NCBI GenBank assembly: GCA_022414725.1
Contig: CM039462.1
Coordinates: 80,231,044 to 80,295,043 of the forward strand
Length of the DNA: 64,000 bases
Reading direction: 5' to 3'
Origin: Microglena sp. YARC
Lineage: Eukaryota; Chlorophyta; Chlorophyceae; Chlamydomonadales; Chlamydomonadaceae
This document shows positions 10,655 through 19,612 of this stretch, one piece after another. The notes under the pieces are model-generated. The model was not told the DNA's origin. It saw only the letters and a program-made list of their open reading frames with translations, and searched no databases. A program made the position numbers and the translations under genes. Every line of letters starts with the position of its first letter. The stretch's first letter is position 1.

Positions 10655-13546
10655 TTGCTATAAATGAAACTAAATCACACGAATATAAGCGCATATAAAT
10701 AGCTTTAAATGAAGCTAAATCATATGTATATAAGCGCATATAAATAGCTATACATGAAAACTAAATCAAATGCATATAACACATAGAGATAGAGATAGAT
10801 ATCTCCCCTCAAGAGATATAATCAAACCAAGGCACCACTTTTCAATGTTTTGACCTTTCTACGAACCTCCGTCCGCTGCAGGGATGCCGGTGCTGATCTC
10901 CCCTCAAGAGATGTAATCAAACCAACTCACCACTTTTCAATGTTTTAACCTTTCTACGAACCTCCGTCCGCTGCAGGGATGCCGGTGCTGATCTCCCCTC
11001 AAGAGATATAATCAAACCAAGGCACCACTTTTCAATGTTTTAACCTTTCTACAAACCTCCGTCCGCTGCAGGGATGCCGGTGCTGATCTCCCTCAAGAGA
11101 TGTAATCAAACCAACTCACCACTTGTCAAATTTGCAACCTTTCTAAAAAACATCCTTCTCCTTACATCCCACCGGGGTGCTGGTGCCCATCCAACCCCGT
11201 GGGATTTCATCCAACCAACAAACCACCATGTCCATAATATATACGAACATCCATCCATCGCATGGCCACAGCAGCATGGGGGTGCTGGGGCCATCTCCCC
11301 CCGTGGAATTTAATCCGACCAACACAGCACTGTTAATTGTATAACCCAAGACCAAAATGTAACCATCATCACCATCATCATCACTATCATCACCATCATC
11401 GCAATCATCACAATAATCACAATCATCGAGGTTTGGGCAGAGTGGGGACTGTGTGTGTGTGTGGGGGGGGGGCATGGGAAGGGATTAGTGTGTGGGTAGT
11501 TGTTGGTGCTGGGGGAGGGGGGGGGGGGGGGGGGGGGGGGGCAGATGCGTCAGGATTTGAAGTGGGGGAAACATGATGACTGTGTTTATGAGAGGGGTGG
11601 AGGTGAGGACATATGTGTAGCCCATTCTGTAACCCAGCCCCACAGGCACCCTATTATGATTGGGGTAGGGGTGATGTGTGTCTGTGTGGCCACCGCCACA
11701 CGGGCTACCGTACTAGTTGCTATAAATGAAACTAAATCACACGAATATAAGCGCATATAAATAGCTTTAAATGAAGCTAAATCATATGTAATAAGCGCAT
11801 ATAAATAGCTATACATGAAACTAAATCAAATGCATATAACACATAGAGATAGAGATAGATATCTCCCCTCAAGAGATATAATCAAACCAAGGCACCACTT
11901 TTCAATGTTTTGACCTTTCTACGAACCTCCGTCCGCTGCAGGGATGCCCGGTGCTGATCTCCCCTCAAGAGATGTAATCAAACCAACTCACCACTTTTCA
12001 ATGTTTTAACCTTTCTACGAACCTCCGTCCGCTGCAGGGATGCCGGTGCTGATCTCCCCTCAAGAGATATAATCAAACCAAGGCACCACTTTTCAATGTT
12101 TTAACCTTTCTACAAACCTCCGTCCGCTGCAGGGATGCCGGTGCTGATCTCCCCTCAAGAGATGTAATCAAACCAACTCACCACTTGTCAAATTTGCAAC
12201 CTTTCTAAAAACATCCTTCTCCTTACATCCCACCGGGGTGCTGGTGCCCATCCAACCCCGTGGGATTTCATCCAACCAACAAACCACCATGTCCATAATA
12301 TATACGAACATCCATCCATCGCATGGCCACAGCAGCATGGGGGTGCTGGGCCATCTCCCCCCGTGGAATTTAATCCGACCAACACAGCACTGTTAATTGT
12401 ATAACCCAAGACCAAAATGTAACCATCATCACCATCATCATCACTATCATCACCATCATCGCAATCATCACAATAATCACAATCATCGAGGTTTGGGCAG
12501 AGTGGGGACTGTGTGTGTGTGGGGGGGGGGGGGCATGGGAAGGGATTAGTGTGTGGGTAGTTGTTGGTGCTGGGGGGGGGGGGGGGGGGGGGGGGGGCAG
12601 ATGCGTCAGGATTTGAAGTGGGGGAAACATGATGACTGTGTTTATGAGAGGGGTGGAGGTGAGGACATATGTGTAGCCCATTCTGTAACCCAGCCCCACA
12701 GGCACCCTATTATGATTGGGGTAGGGGTGATGTGTGTCTGTGTGGCCACCGGCCACACGGGCTACCGTACTAGTTGCTATAAATGAAACTAAATCACACG
12801 AATATAAGCGCATATAAATAGCTTTAAATGAAGCTAAATCATATGTATATAAGCGCATATAAATAGCTATACATGAAACTAAATCAAATGCATATAACAC
12901 ATAGAGATAGAGATAGATATCTCCCCTCAAGAGATATAATCAAACCAAGGCACCACTTTTCAATGTTTTGACCTTTCTACGAACCTCCGTCCGCTGCAGG
13001 GATGCCGGTGCTGATCTCCCCTCAAGAGATGTAATCAAACCAACTCACCACTTTTCAATGTTTTAACCTTTCTACGAACCTCCGTCCGCTGCAGGGATGC
13101 CGGTGCTGATCTCCCCTCAAGAGATATAATCAAACCAAGGCACCACTTTTCAATGTTTTAACCTTTCTACAAACCTCCGTCCGCTGCAGGGATGCCGGTG
13201 CTGATCTCCCCTCAAGAGATGTAATCAAACCAACTCACCACTTGTCAAATTTGCAACCTTTCTAAAAACATCCTTCTCCTTACATCCCACCGGGGTGCTG
13301 GTGCCCATCCAACCCCGTGGGATTTCATCCAACCAACAAACCACCATGTCCATAATATATACGAACATCCATCCATCGCATGGCCACAGCAGCATGGGGG
13401 TGCTGGGGCCATCTCCCCCCGTGGAATTTAATCCGACCAACACAGCACTGTTAATTGTATAACCCAAGACCAAAATGTAACCATCATCACCATCATCATC
13501 ACTATCATCACCATCATCGCAATCATCACAATAATCACAATCATCG
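10358..13546 (+). repeat. Tandem triplication of a roughly 1.06-kb segment
   Basis: Units start at 10358, 11431 and 12491 ('gtttgggcagagtggggact'). Each holds the last roughly 297 bp of the Helitron, a block of the 45-bp array, four copies of a 95-bp repeat ('ctcccctcaagagatataat'...), a 'gtggaatttaatccgacc' segment and a CAT/CAC run. Breakpoints share TCG/TCGAG. Units are almost identical apart from homopolymer length, so the amplification is recent and later than the Helitron insertion. Confidence 0.92.
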
Positions 13547-14230
13547 CCTTTACCATCATCACCATCACCATCACCACGACCCTACAGGGCCACAACAGCA
13601 CTATCAGTAGCACCACCGTAACCCTCCAGGGCCATGGCAGCACCATCATCATCACCAACACCGCCATCATCATCATCATCATCATCACCATCACCACCTT
13701 AACCCTACAGGGCCACGGCAGCACCGCCATCATCATCATCATCATCACCTTAACCCTACAGGGCCACGGCAGCACTGTCATCATTATCACCATCAAAACC
13801 TTACAGGACCACGGCAGCACTATCATCATCATCACCATCAAAACCTTAACCCTACAGGGCCACGGCAGCATCATCATCATCACCATCACCACCTAATCCC
13901 GACAGGGCCACGGCAGCACAGGGGTACTGGTGCCCACCTCCCCCCGTGGGATATATTCTACCCAACACACCACTGTTAGTTGTATGACCCAAAACCAAAA
14001 CGTAACCATCATCACCATCATCACCATCATCACCATCATCATCAACACCTAAACCCTACAGGGCCACGGTAGCACAGGGGTGCTAGTGCCCATCTCCCCC
14101 CGTGGGATTTATTCAAACCAACACGCCTCTGTTAATTGTATCAACCAAACCCAAATTGTAACCATCATCACCATCACCATTACCACCTGAACCCTACAGG
14201 GCCACGGCAGCACAGGGGTGTTGGTGCCCA
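13547..14230 (+). repeat. CAT/CAC minisatellite with GGGCCACGGCAGCA cores
   Basis: Runs of CAT and CAC triplets alternate with 'accctacagggccacggcag' every 55-150 bases. Open frames here are low-complexity His or Met translations, not genes. Confidence 0.8.
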
Positions 14231-14455
14231 TCTCCCCTCGTGGGGCGACTGGGCCAAGAACACGAAGCAGAATAGGGGGGGGCTACGTCCAATCTGAGCC
14301 CCAGACAGCCTTTTTGGTCAGGCGTTAGAGGTGATCCTTCTGCCTCGAACCCTAACCCTAACAGCTCCCATGGGGCCGGCAGAGGGGGGAGGGGCAAGGG
14401 GCAGCAAGGGGGGAGGCAGTCACGGCACCAGTCGCCTGCGAACTCTCGCAGACAG

Positions 14456-14551
14456 CAAGCGCAGCAACTGACAGCTAGTTTGTTGGCCGCTGGCATTCCC
14501 ACCATCAAGCAAAGCTTAGTGGACGGCAGAGAGCTGAGGTGTAAACGCTAA
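14456..14551 (+). CDS. Gene A, terminal exon (first copy)
   Basis: 96 nt reading QAQQLTASLLAAGIPTIKQS then LVDGRELRCKR and TAA. Acceptor 'cgcagacag', phase 0, agreeing with the phase-0 donor at 8562. A second copy at 14620-14715 keeps frame, length and stop, with substitutions that mostly preserve the protein, which argues for real coding sequence. The tail is basic. Confidence 0.6.
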   Translation, partial: QAQQLTASLLAAGIPTIKQSLVDGRELRCKR

Positions 14552-14619
14552 TGGGTTTTTTCAGGGGGGGGGGGGGGGGGGGGGGGGGGCACCAGTCACC
14601 AGCAGCCTCCCATAGATAG

Positions 14620-14715
14620 CAAGCGCAGCAACTGACTGCTAGTTTGTTGGATGCTGGAATTCCCACCATCAAGCAAAGCTTAGTGAAGGGTAGAGAGCTG
14701 CGGCGTAAACGCTAA
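14620..14715 (+). CDS. Gene A, duplicated terminal exon (alternative copy)
   Basis: Same 96-nt length and stop as 14456-14551, reading QAQQLTASLLDAGIPTIKQS, LVKGRELRRKR, TAA. The acceptor is 'ccatagatag'. Copies are separated by a G tract at about 14563-14589. A third partial repeat of the upstream flank ('gcaggcgcagcaccagtcacc') lies at 14785-14805. Either copy could end the transcript; nothing in the sequence says which is used. Confidence 0.5.
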   Translation, partial: QAQQLTASLLDAGIPTIKQSLVKGRELRRKR

Positions 14716-14732
14716 TATTGTTCTGGGTGTAC

Positions 14733-14763
<31 letters not shown>

Positions 14764-14807
14764 GGGGGTAAGGTCTGACTTGAAGCAGGCGCAGCACCAG
14801 TCACCAT

Positions 14808-14990
14808 CAGGGTACTTCCAAGCGCGCGCTGGCGCGCTGCCTTTTTGAGCCCCGCTGCGCGTTTCGCGCGGTTTTTTGCACCCCCCTGTAGGCGCAGCAA
14901 GCATTTTTTCGCTTTTGCACCACAAGGCGCAGTTTTATGTTTTCCAAGTGCGCTAAAGCGCTGGCCAATTTGGTAAATGGAAGTACCCTG
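14808..14990. mobile_element. hAT-type MITE with 8-bp target duplication
   Basis: Perfect 13-bp inverted ends: CAGGGTACTTCCA (14808-14820) and TGGAAGTACCCTG (14978-14990). Flanking 8-mers gtcaccat (14800-14807) and gtcgccat (14991-14998) differ at one base, as expected for an aged 8-bp target duplication. CAGGG-type ends and 8-bp duplications are typical of hAT elements. The 183-bp interior has short palindromes (gcgcgcgctggcgcgc) and no gene. Confidence 0.8.
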
Positions 14991-15127
14991 GTCGCCATGG
15001 TAAGCATAGACACTATGTATGCTGTTACAGTCCAGGGGTAAACCAAATAGGCTAGAGGGACTTGCCTAACCATGGAGGGGCTATAACGAAAAAGCACTGA
15101 TGAACTGACCCCCAAACAATCATTTTA

Positions 15128-15321
15128 CCAACGGGGGGCCTGAGTTCGTGCTACAGTGAACATTTAATTGTATGATTAATCACTAATATTAAACACTATA
15201 AGTCTACAGCACCTCGCTTTCGAGAACAGAACGCAATCACTGCAGACTTATAGTGTTTAATATTAATGATTAATCATACAATTAAATGTTCACTGTAGCA
15301 CGAACTCAGGCCCCCCGTTGG
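15128..15321. mobile_element. Foldback element with 80-bp arms
   Basis: Arms 15128-15207 and 15242-15321 are inverted copies with two mismatches by eye, around a 34-base loop. A single strand would form a very long hairpin. The loop text 'gagaacagaacgcaatcact' resembles 'gagtacagaacggaatcact' just right of the right arm, which suggests a duplication-inversion history. No clear target duplication was seen. Confidence 0.85.
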
Positions 15322-15785
15322 CTCCCGAGTACAGAACGGAATCACTGGGCTGCAGACAGAGACACTTGAAGGGAAAAAAAGATAACGCCTGGAGAGGCGT
15401 GGTGTTAAGGGGACCCTCCCGTACGCCGCACCTGGGGAAAATCACCATGGCAGACATAGTAAGTGTCACCCTCCAGGCGGGAGGGACTCCTTCATGCGTT
15501 GTGTGGCAAGAATGCTGGTACAGGAGGCGATACATTCGAGACACTTGATGTATATATTGGATGTTTCAATCCCAACCTGTGTTCGAGGTAATATTTCTGC
15601 CTTGGACTTGAACTTGGTTACATAGCTTCAGCCAGCAATTTGGCTGCTTGCCGTTTTCAGCAGTAAAACCATCATTATTATTATTATTAAATGTAAACGC
15701 GAACAAATCACTTTTTTATTTTTCATTTCTGTCTTCAACTATTTTTTCGTGTTTTTCCTAATCTTCTTCTGAATGATAAAATAAG
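15322..15785. other. No gene recognised
   Basis: Contains 'aacttggttacatagcttca' + 'gccagcaatttggctgcttgc', a motif that recurs at 16015-16060 and 39240-39300, and a TTA/ATT run at 15674-15690. No conserved coding frame. Confidence 0.4.
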
Positions 15786-16040
15786 TCAAAAATGACTTAT
15801 CATGCCTATACAAAAGACTTGATCCAATATCTTCATAAATTCAAGGATGAACTGAGGAAGCTTCGCTCGACCTTCAACTTTTGGATTATACATCAGGTAA
15901 TGTAGAGGAATCATTTTACTCTCAGATTGGGAAATCAGGTTCTGATACTTTCTTCTTGAATCTAGTAAGGCTTCGTCAGTACATTCAAAAACCACATGGT
16001 GTTCATCTTGAACTTGAACTTGGTTACATACCGGTAGCTT
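15786..16040 (-). pseudogene. C-terminal remnant of a non-LTR retrotransposon reverse transcriptase
   Basis: The minus-strand frame contains CNQVQVQDEHHVVFEC followed by a helical segment (DSRRKYQNLIS) and a tail (LPQFILEFMKI) before the stop. The spacing C..E/DDE.H..FEC and the terminal FI-type helix resemble the zinc-knuckle end of non-LTR retrotransposon ORF2 proteins. The catalytic domain is absent. Tandem copies of 'ttggctgctcgccgtcagca' lie next to it (16040-16150). Confidence 0.5.
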
Positions 16041-16389
16041 TAGCCAGCAATTTGGCTGCTCGCCGTCAGCAGCAAAACAAAATGTAATTTGGCTGCTCGC
16101 CGTCAGCAGCGAAACAAATATAATTTGGCTGCTCGCCGTCAGCAGCAAAACAAATAGCAAGAAATGTAAACTCGAACAAATCACTTTTTCATTTTTTTCA
16201 TTTTGCGTTTTTTCTCTTTAATATGTTCATCTTGGACGGTTCCAGAATCACGTAAGTGACAATTGGCCTGTACCCGGCCGCTGGAAACTAGTGATGGGAG
16301 GGCGTGGGGCTGTGTGGTAGGAGCGTCTGACAAATGTTCGTTCTAAGAACGCGAATGAGCGAGATGGTGTGCAAAATGGAAGGCGTCAG

Positions 16390-16613
16390 TTAGCGCCTCC
16401 GTGTATGATCGATGGGTGCAAGGGCATCAACTGACATATTCGACATGATATTCTCTGCCGGGACATCATTCTGGCCCGCAGTAGTCAAATTATGCGCATG
16501 GTTCTCAGTAGGTGCCTGTGCCTTCTCCGATGTAGAAGGCGCTGGAACCTTGTGCACCTCGTTTCTTCGCAAGGAGTCTTCATACTTGCTTGAGCTTCTT
16601 ATTGTGCTAAGAA
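16390..16613 (-). CDS. Possible terminal exon, unrecognised hydrophilic protein
   Basis: A frame of about 74 codons on the minus strand runs from an acceptor-like 'tttattcttag' (about 16614) to a stop at 16390. It is Ser/Asn/Ala/Pro-rich: KVPAPSTSEKAQAPTENHAH ... MSVDALAPIDHTRRR. Codon use is mixed and not repeat-like. No upstream exon, start or poly(A) motif was found, so it may be a fragment. Confidence 0.3.
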
Positions 16614-16675
16614 TAAATTAAGGGCGAGACTGGACGAGATAAAGATACCCGCCGGGTATTACCGGGTAAACAAGT

Positions 16676-16882
16676 ATTATGCAGTGTCGCAAGCGACTCG
16701 GAATTTGGCGGAGTGTATTGGCAACGAACAAAGGTGGCAACGGACTGGAGCTGACCGAAGCCAGTTAGTTGGCTGACGTGTCAGGCTTCAATTTTTCGGT
16801 CGGCCGGTCGCGGTCGGACAGACTGACAAATGGGTAAACATGGGGGATCCCGCCCCCTTGAGGAGGAGGCTCCGCAAAAAAC
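16676..16882 (-). repeat. Dispersed repeat R1 (copy 3, reversed)
   Basis: Reverse complement of the R1 family: terminal hairpin side 'tgtcgcaagcgact', internal 'ggctgacgtgtcaggctt', head 'gaggaggaggctccgc'. The inverted-repeat-like pair TTTGGCGGAG / GGCTCCGCAA is visible. Confidence 0.7.
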
Positions 16883-17332
16883 GCGCGCGAGCGAGAATAT
16901 TACTGTGCATCCTGACTCAATTGAATGGTTCTTGGATGGGTGGATTTGGTTTGACAGTTCATGGATGGCGCTTCGGTTCGGCTTCGGGTGGATGTCTAGA
17001 TTAACACGGTGATTGAAAACTTTTCACGCCTCGAAGTTAACTCAGGTTATCGACATAACTGACGCTTGACAATTTCTGACAGGTTATCGACAAAACTGAC
17101 GCTTGACAATTTCGAGGTTGTCAGGATGCGATTATTTTCGGGCTTCGATTATTTCTAATCGGGCGAACCTATCTGTTCGTCTACTTATTCCGGGGATTCC
17201 TTTCACGCCTCGACAGTAACTCTTAAAATATCTTTACAAACTCTGACAAAATTACACTAAAATTACACTAAAGGTTCACGAAACAAGTCACGCTGTGCAC
17301 TGCAAGCTTATTGTCTACCGTAGTAGCTATAG
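16883..17332. other. No gene recognised
   Basis: Contains a twice-repeated 'aggttatcgaca.aactgacgcttgacaatttc' (about 17045-17120). No convincing exon. Confidence 0.4.
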
Positions 17333-17410
17333 CTATAGCTAGCTCCGGCTTACGCTGTGGTGCCCTTAACATCACGTCCTGTGAGTAACTGCATTACACG
17401 GATGTAACAG
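17333..17410 (-). repeat. Dispersed repeat R3 (reverse copy)
   Basis: Reverse of 8605-8680, preceded by a short 'agctatagctatagctagct' run. Confidence 0.75.
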
Positions 17411-17431
17411 TTTATACCATACTGGGCATCT

Positions 17432-17694
17432 CAGGTTTCCCACTGTCGCAGGACGCAACATGGGAGGGTCCGTTGCGTCCCGGACGCAGGTTCAAGATGT
17501 TGTTTGCGTCGCAGACGCAGGTTCAGGATGTTGGTTGCGTCTCACCCATCAGTTTATTGGCCCACCACCACTCCATTGCCGTGAGCTACGGGTTCTGCTG
17601 ATGAATTGAAAAGTGCATTGCGTCCCAGGACGCAACCTACCGAATTAGAATGCGTCCCAGGACGCAACCCCTGGGGTCCGTTTGAAGTTCCCTG
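17432..17694 (+). mobile_element. GCGTCC-palindrome element, copy 1 (hAT-like ends)
   Basis: Shares about 260 bp with 54030-54368: repeated palindromes of the form TGCGTCCCRGGACGCA, the text 'ctcacccatcag' and 'ggcccaccaccactccattg', and an end 'tttgaagttccctg'. Ends are less intact here than in the 54-kb copy, and I see no target duplication. Confidence 0.65.
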
Positions 17695-17829
17695 GCAACG
17701 TTCCTCATCATACCAGACATCACAGTATTTAACGATGGAATTCCAGAATTTAATAACTGGTAGAGTAATAGTGAATTGTGTATTGAGAATTAACCTGTTT
17801 CTTTCAACACAACAATAATAATAGTTTTT

Positions 17830-18460
17830 ATTTAACTCCGACGCACTTTATCCTTTTCTCATGGCCGCCGAAAAAATCTGTCGGAACGCAACAGTTACAT
17901 ATGGCGGGTAGTAGTAAGAGAGGTATGAACTGGTGAGAGGGCGTTCTAGGCGACGACGGTTGGTGACGATGTAGTGGGCTTGTTGGGCAACATGGGCATT
18001 GAGGGGGCGCAGTAGAGAAAGGAGCGTGGTGGTGGTGGTGGTGGTGGTGGTGGGGGGGGGGGTGGGGTGGGGTGGGTGGTGGGGGTGGTGGGGGGGGCAA
18101 GGCACACGAGAGTATTGTGATTGGGGGAGAAGATGGTGCCGTAAAAGCCGATAAAAGTCATGTCATGGTCAACAGGGGTAGTGGTGAATGTTCGTTTGGT
18201 CGTGGGTTGGTATCTCTCTGGTACTTTGCATATTGTAGGAGTGGCTCCACCATTCGAACTGAATCCTCCGTGTCGCTGGTTTGTGTCGGGAGACCCACCT
18301 CCTGGGGTGAAAATCCTTTCACAACTTAAAAAAAAAAAAATGTGAGGACTGAGGAGTGGTGGGAGCGATGGTCCAGCCAGCAGCACGGAGAGAGGTGAGG
18401 AGGGTAGTATGTTGGGAGAGTTTGACGATGGAGGTGGCAGCGTAGTGGGAGTCACGAGTT
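17830..18460 (-). mobile_element. 3' part of a non-LTR retrotransposon
   Basis: Downstream (on the minus strand) of the RT-like frame at 18460-18862. The block 18185-18335 recurs, opposite orientation, at 55705-55880 and in part at 52010-52090. These are probably 3' fragments of one family ('ttcaccccaggaggtgggtc', 'acggaggattcagttcgaat'). A GGT/GGGG run at 18030-18095 produces His/Pro low-complexity frames. Confidence 0.5.
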
Positions 18461-18862
18461 TAAACGAGTCCAAGTAGATGGATAGTGCATGTGCGTTGTA
18501 GGGTGTGGTGGGCGAGGCCGCGAGGGGGCGCAAGAGCTGGGTTGAGTCCTTGTACAATGAGGATGTCGGGGCGAAGTTGGGCAAGGGAAATGTCCAGAAG
18601 AAGCCAGGCGGGGAGACGGGTACTAAATACATGTGGAAGTTTGTCACATGCGGTAATTTCCATGAGGAACAAGGAGGGGTGTACTGAACCAAAATATATA
18701 GCTTGGGATTTTTTAATCAAGGCCTTGTTATGTCTACAGATACACAGGGGTGAGGGGTGGTTACATGAGCCAAGAATGTGGCCTGAAGTGTCGAAGGCGG
18801 AGGAGGGTGGGCAGAGGGGGCAGTGACCTTCGGCGATATCGCCGGATGGGAGACGGTAGGAG
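18460..18862 (-). pseudogene. Non-LTR retrotransposon ORF2, C-terminal zinc-knuckle region
   Basis: An open minus-strand frame contains GHCPLCP, then DTSGHILGSCNHP, RHNKALIKKSQ and later LRPDILIVQGL. The order CxxC ... HxLxxC ... RHNxA ... RPDI is the usual tail of reverse transcriptases of non-LTR elements, downstream of the polymerase motifs. The polymerase domain itself is not in the window, so this is a 5'-truncated copy. The stop is at 18460. Confidence 0.68.
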
Positions 18863-19183
18863 CAGCCACGGTGAGAAGCAGTAGCGGCGGTTCAGACTGA
18901 AGCTGGCATTGGAGGACATTGAAAATGCTTTTGTCAAAACAAACTGTATCAAGCGTCAGAAATGGGTGGCTAAAATGGCGAAGTCATGTCGCAACGGGTT
19001 GTCCAACGCCCCCTATCTGATCCTGCCGCCAGCGCCCACTTGATTATGTTCCAGGAACCCACCTCCAATCCAATAAGATCTCTAACCACTTATCGCATTG
19101 CCCTGCGCAATAGCAATCCATAGAAGGCAACGCCAGTACATTTCTCCGTCCGTGCTTTTAATTCCGTCCGATCACCAGCAATC

Positions 19184-19612
19184 ATGGCTGATACAGCTGA
19201 TACAGGCGAGACTGCCATAATGGAGGTTTCTAGCCTCCCAGACGCTGAGGTACCTACAGATGCGTCTGTTATGCACCACCCCTCCCAATTGGATGATGCC
19301 GAGAGGGTCGAGATCGAGGCTGAGTCTGAGGCCGAGCTGGAATCAGAGGCCCCACTTCCTCCTCCCCCACCCCCTGTCTACGTCCAACCTAGGTCAGCTG
19401 CCCCAGTTTCCTCGTCCGGGCTTAGGAGGCGAAGCAATTCTGCTGCGGTTCCCCAGAGCCGTGGATCCTCTTCTTCCTCCGGAGGAGGGGGTGTGATCGT
19501 TGTTGCAGGTGTCGCTGTGGCGTTGGTGACCGTGGGTGGCCTGGTGGCCTGGCTGTTTGGCAGAAAGAAGGGTGGGAAGGAGGATAATGTGCCTGCCCCC
19601 AAGGCTGGAAAA
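19184..19612 (+). CDS. Gene B exon 1, with start codon and membrane segment
   Basis: ATG in a good context (agcaatcATGGC), 143 codons to a GTGAGT donor at 19613. Residues 1-55 are acidic, 58-65 a proline run, 80-100 Ser/Arg-rich, about 104-125 a continuous Val/Ala/Gly/Leu segment long enough to cross a membrane, followed by GRKKGGKED. There is no cleavable signal peptide at the N-terminus, so this looks like an internal anchor. Confidence 0.8.

Noticed and set aside
18160..18345. tRNA-derived SINE suggested by 'attcgaactgaatcc'
   Set aside because: There is no matching A box at the right distance, and the block lies downstream of a retrotransposon RT frame, which explains it better.
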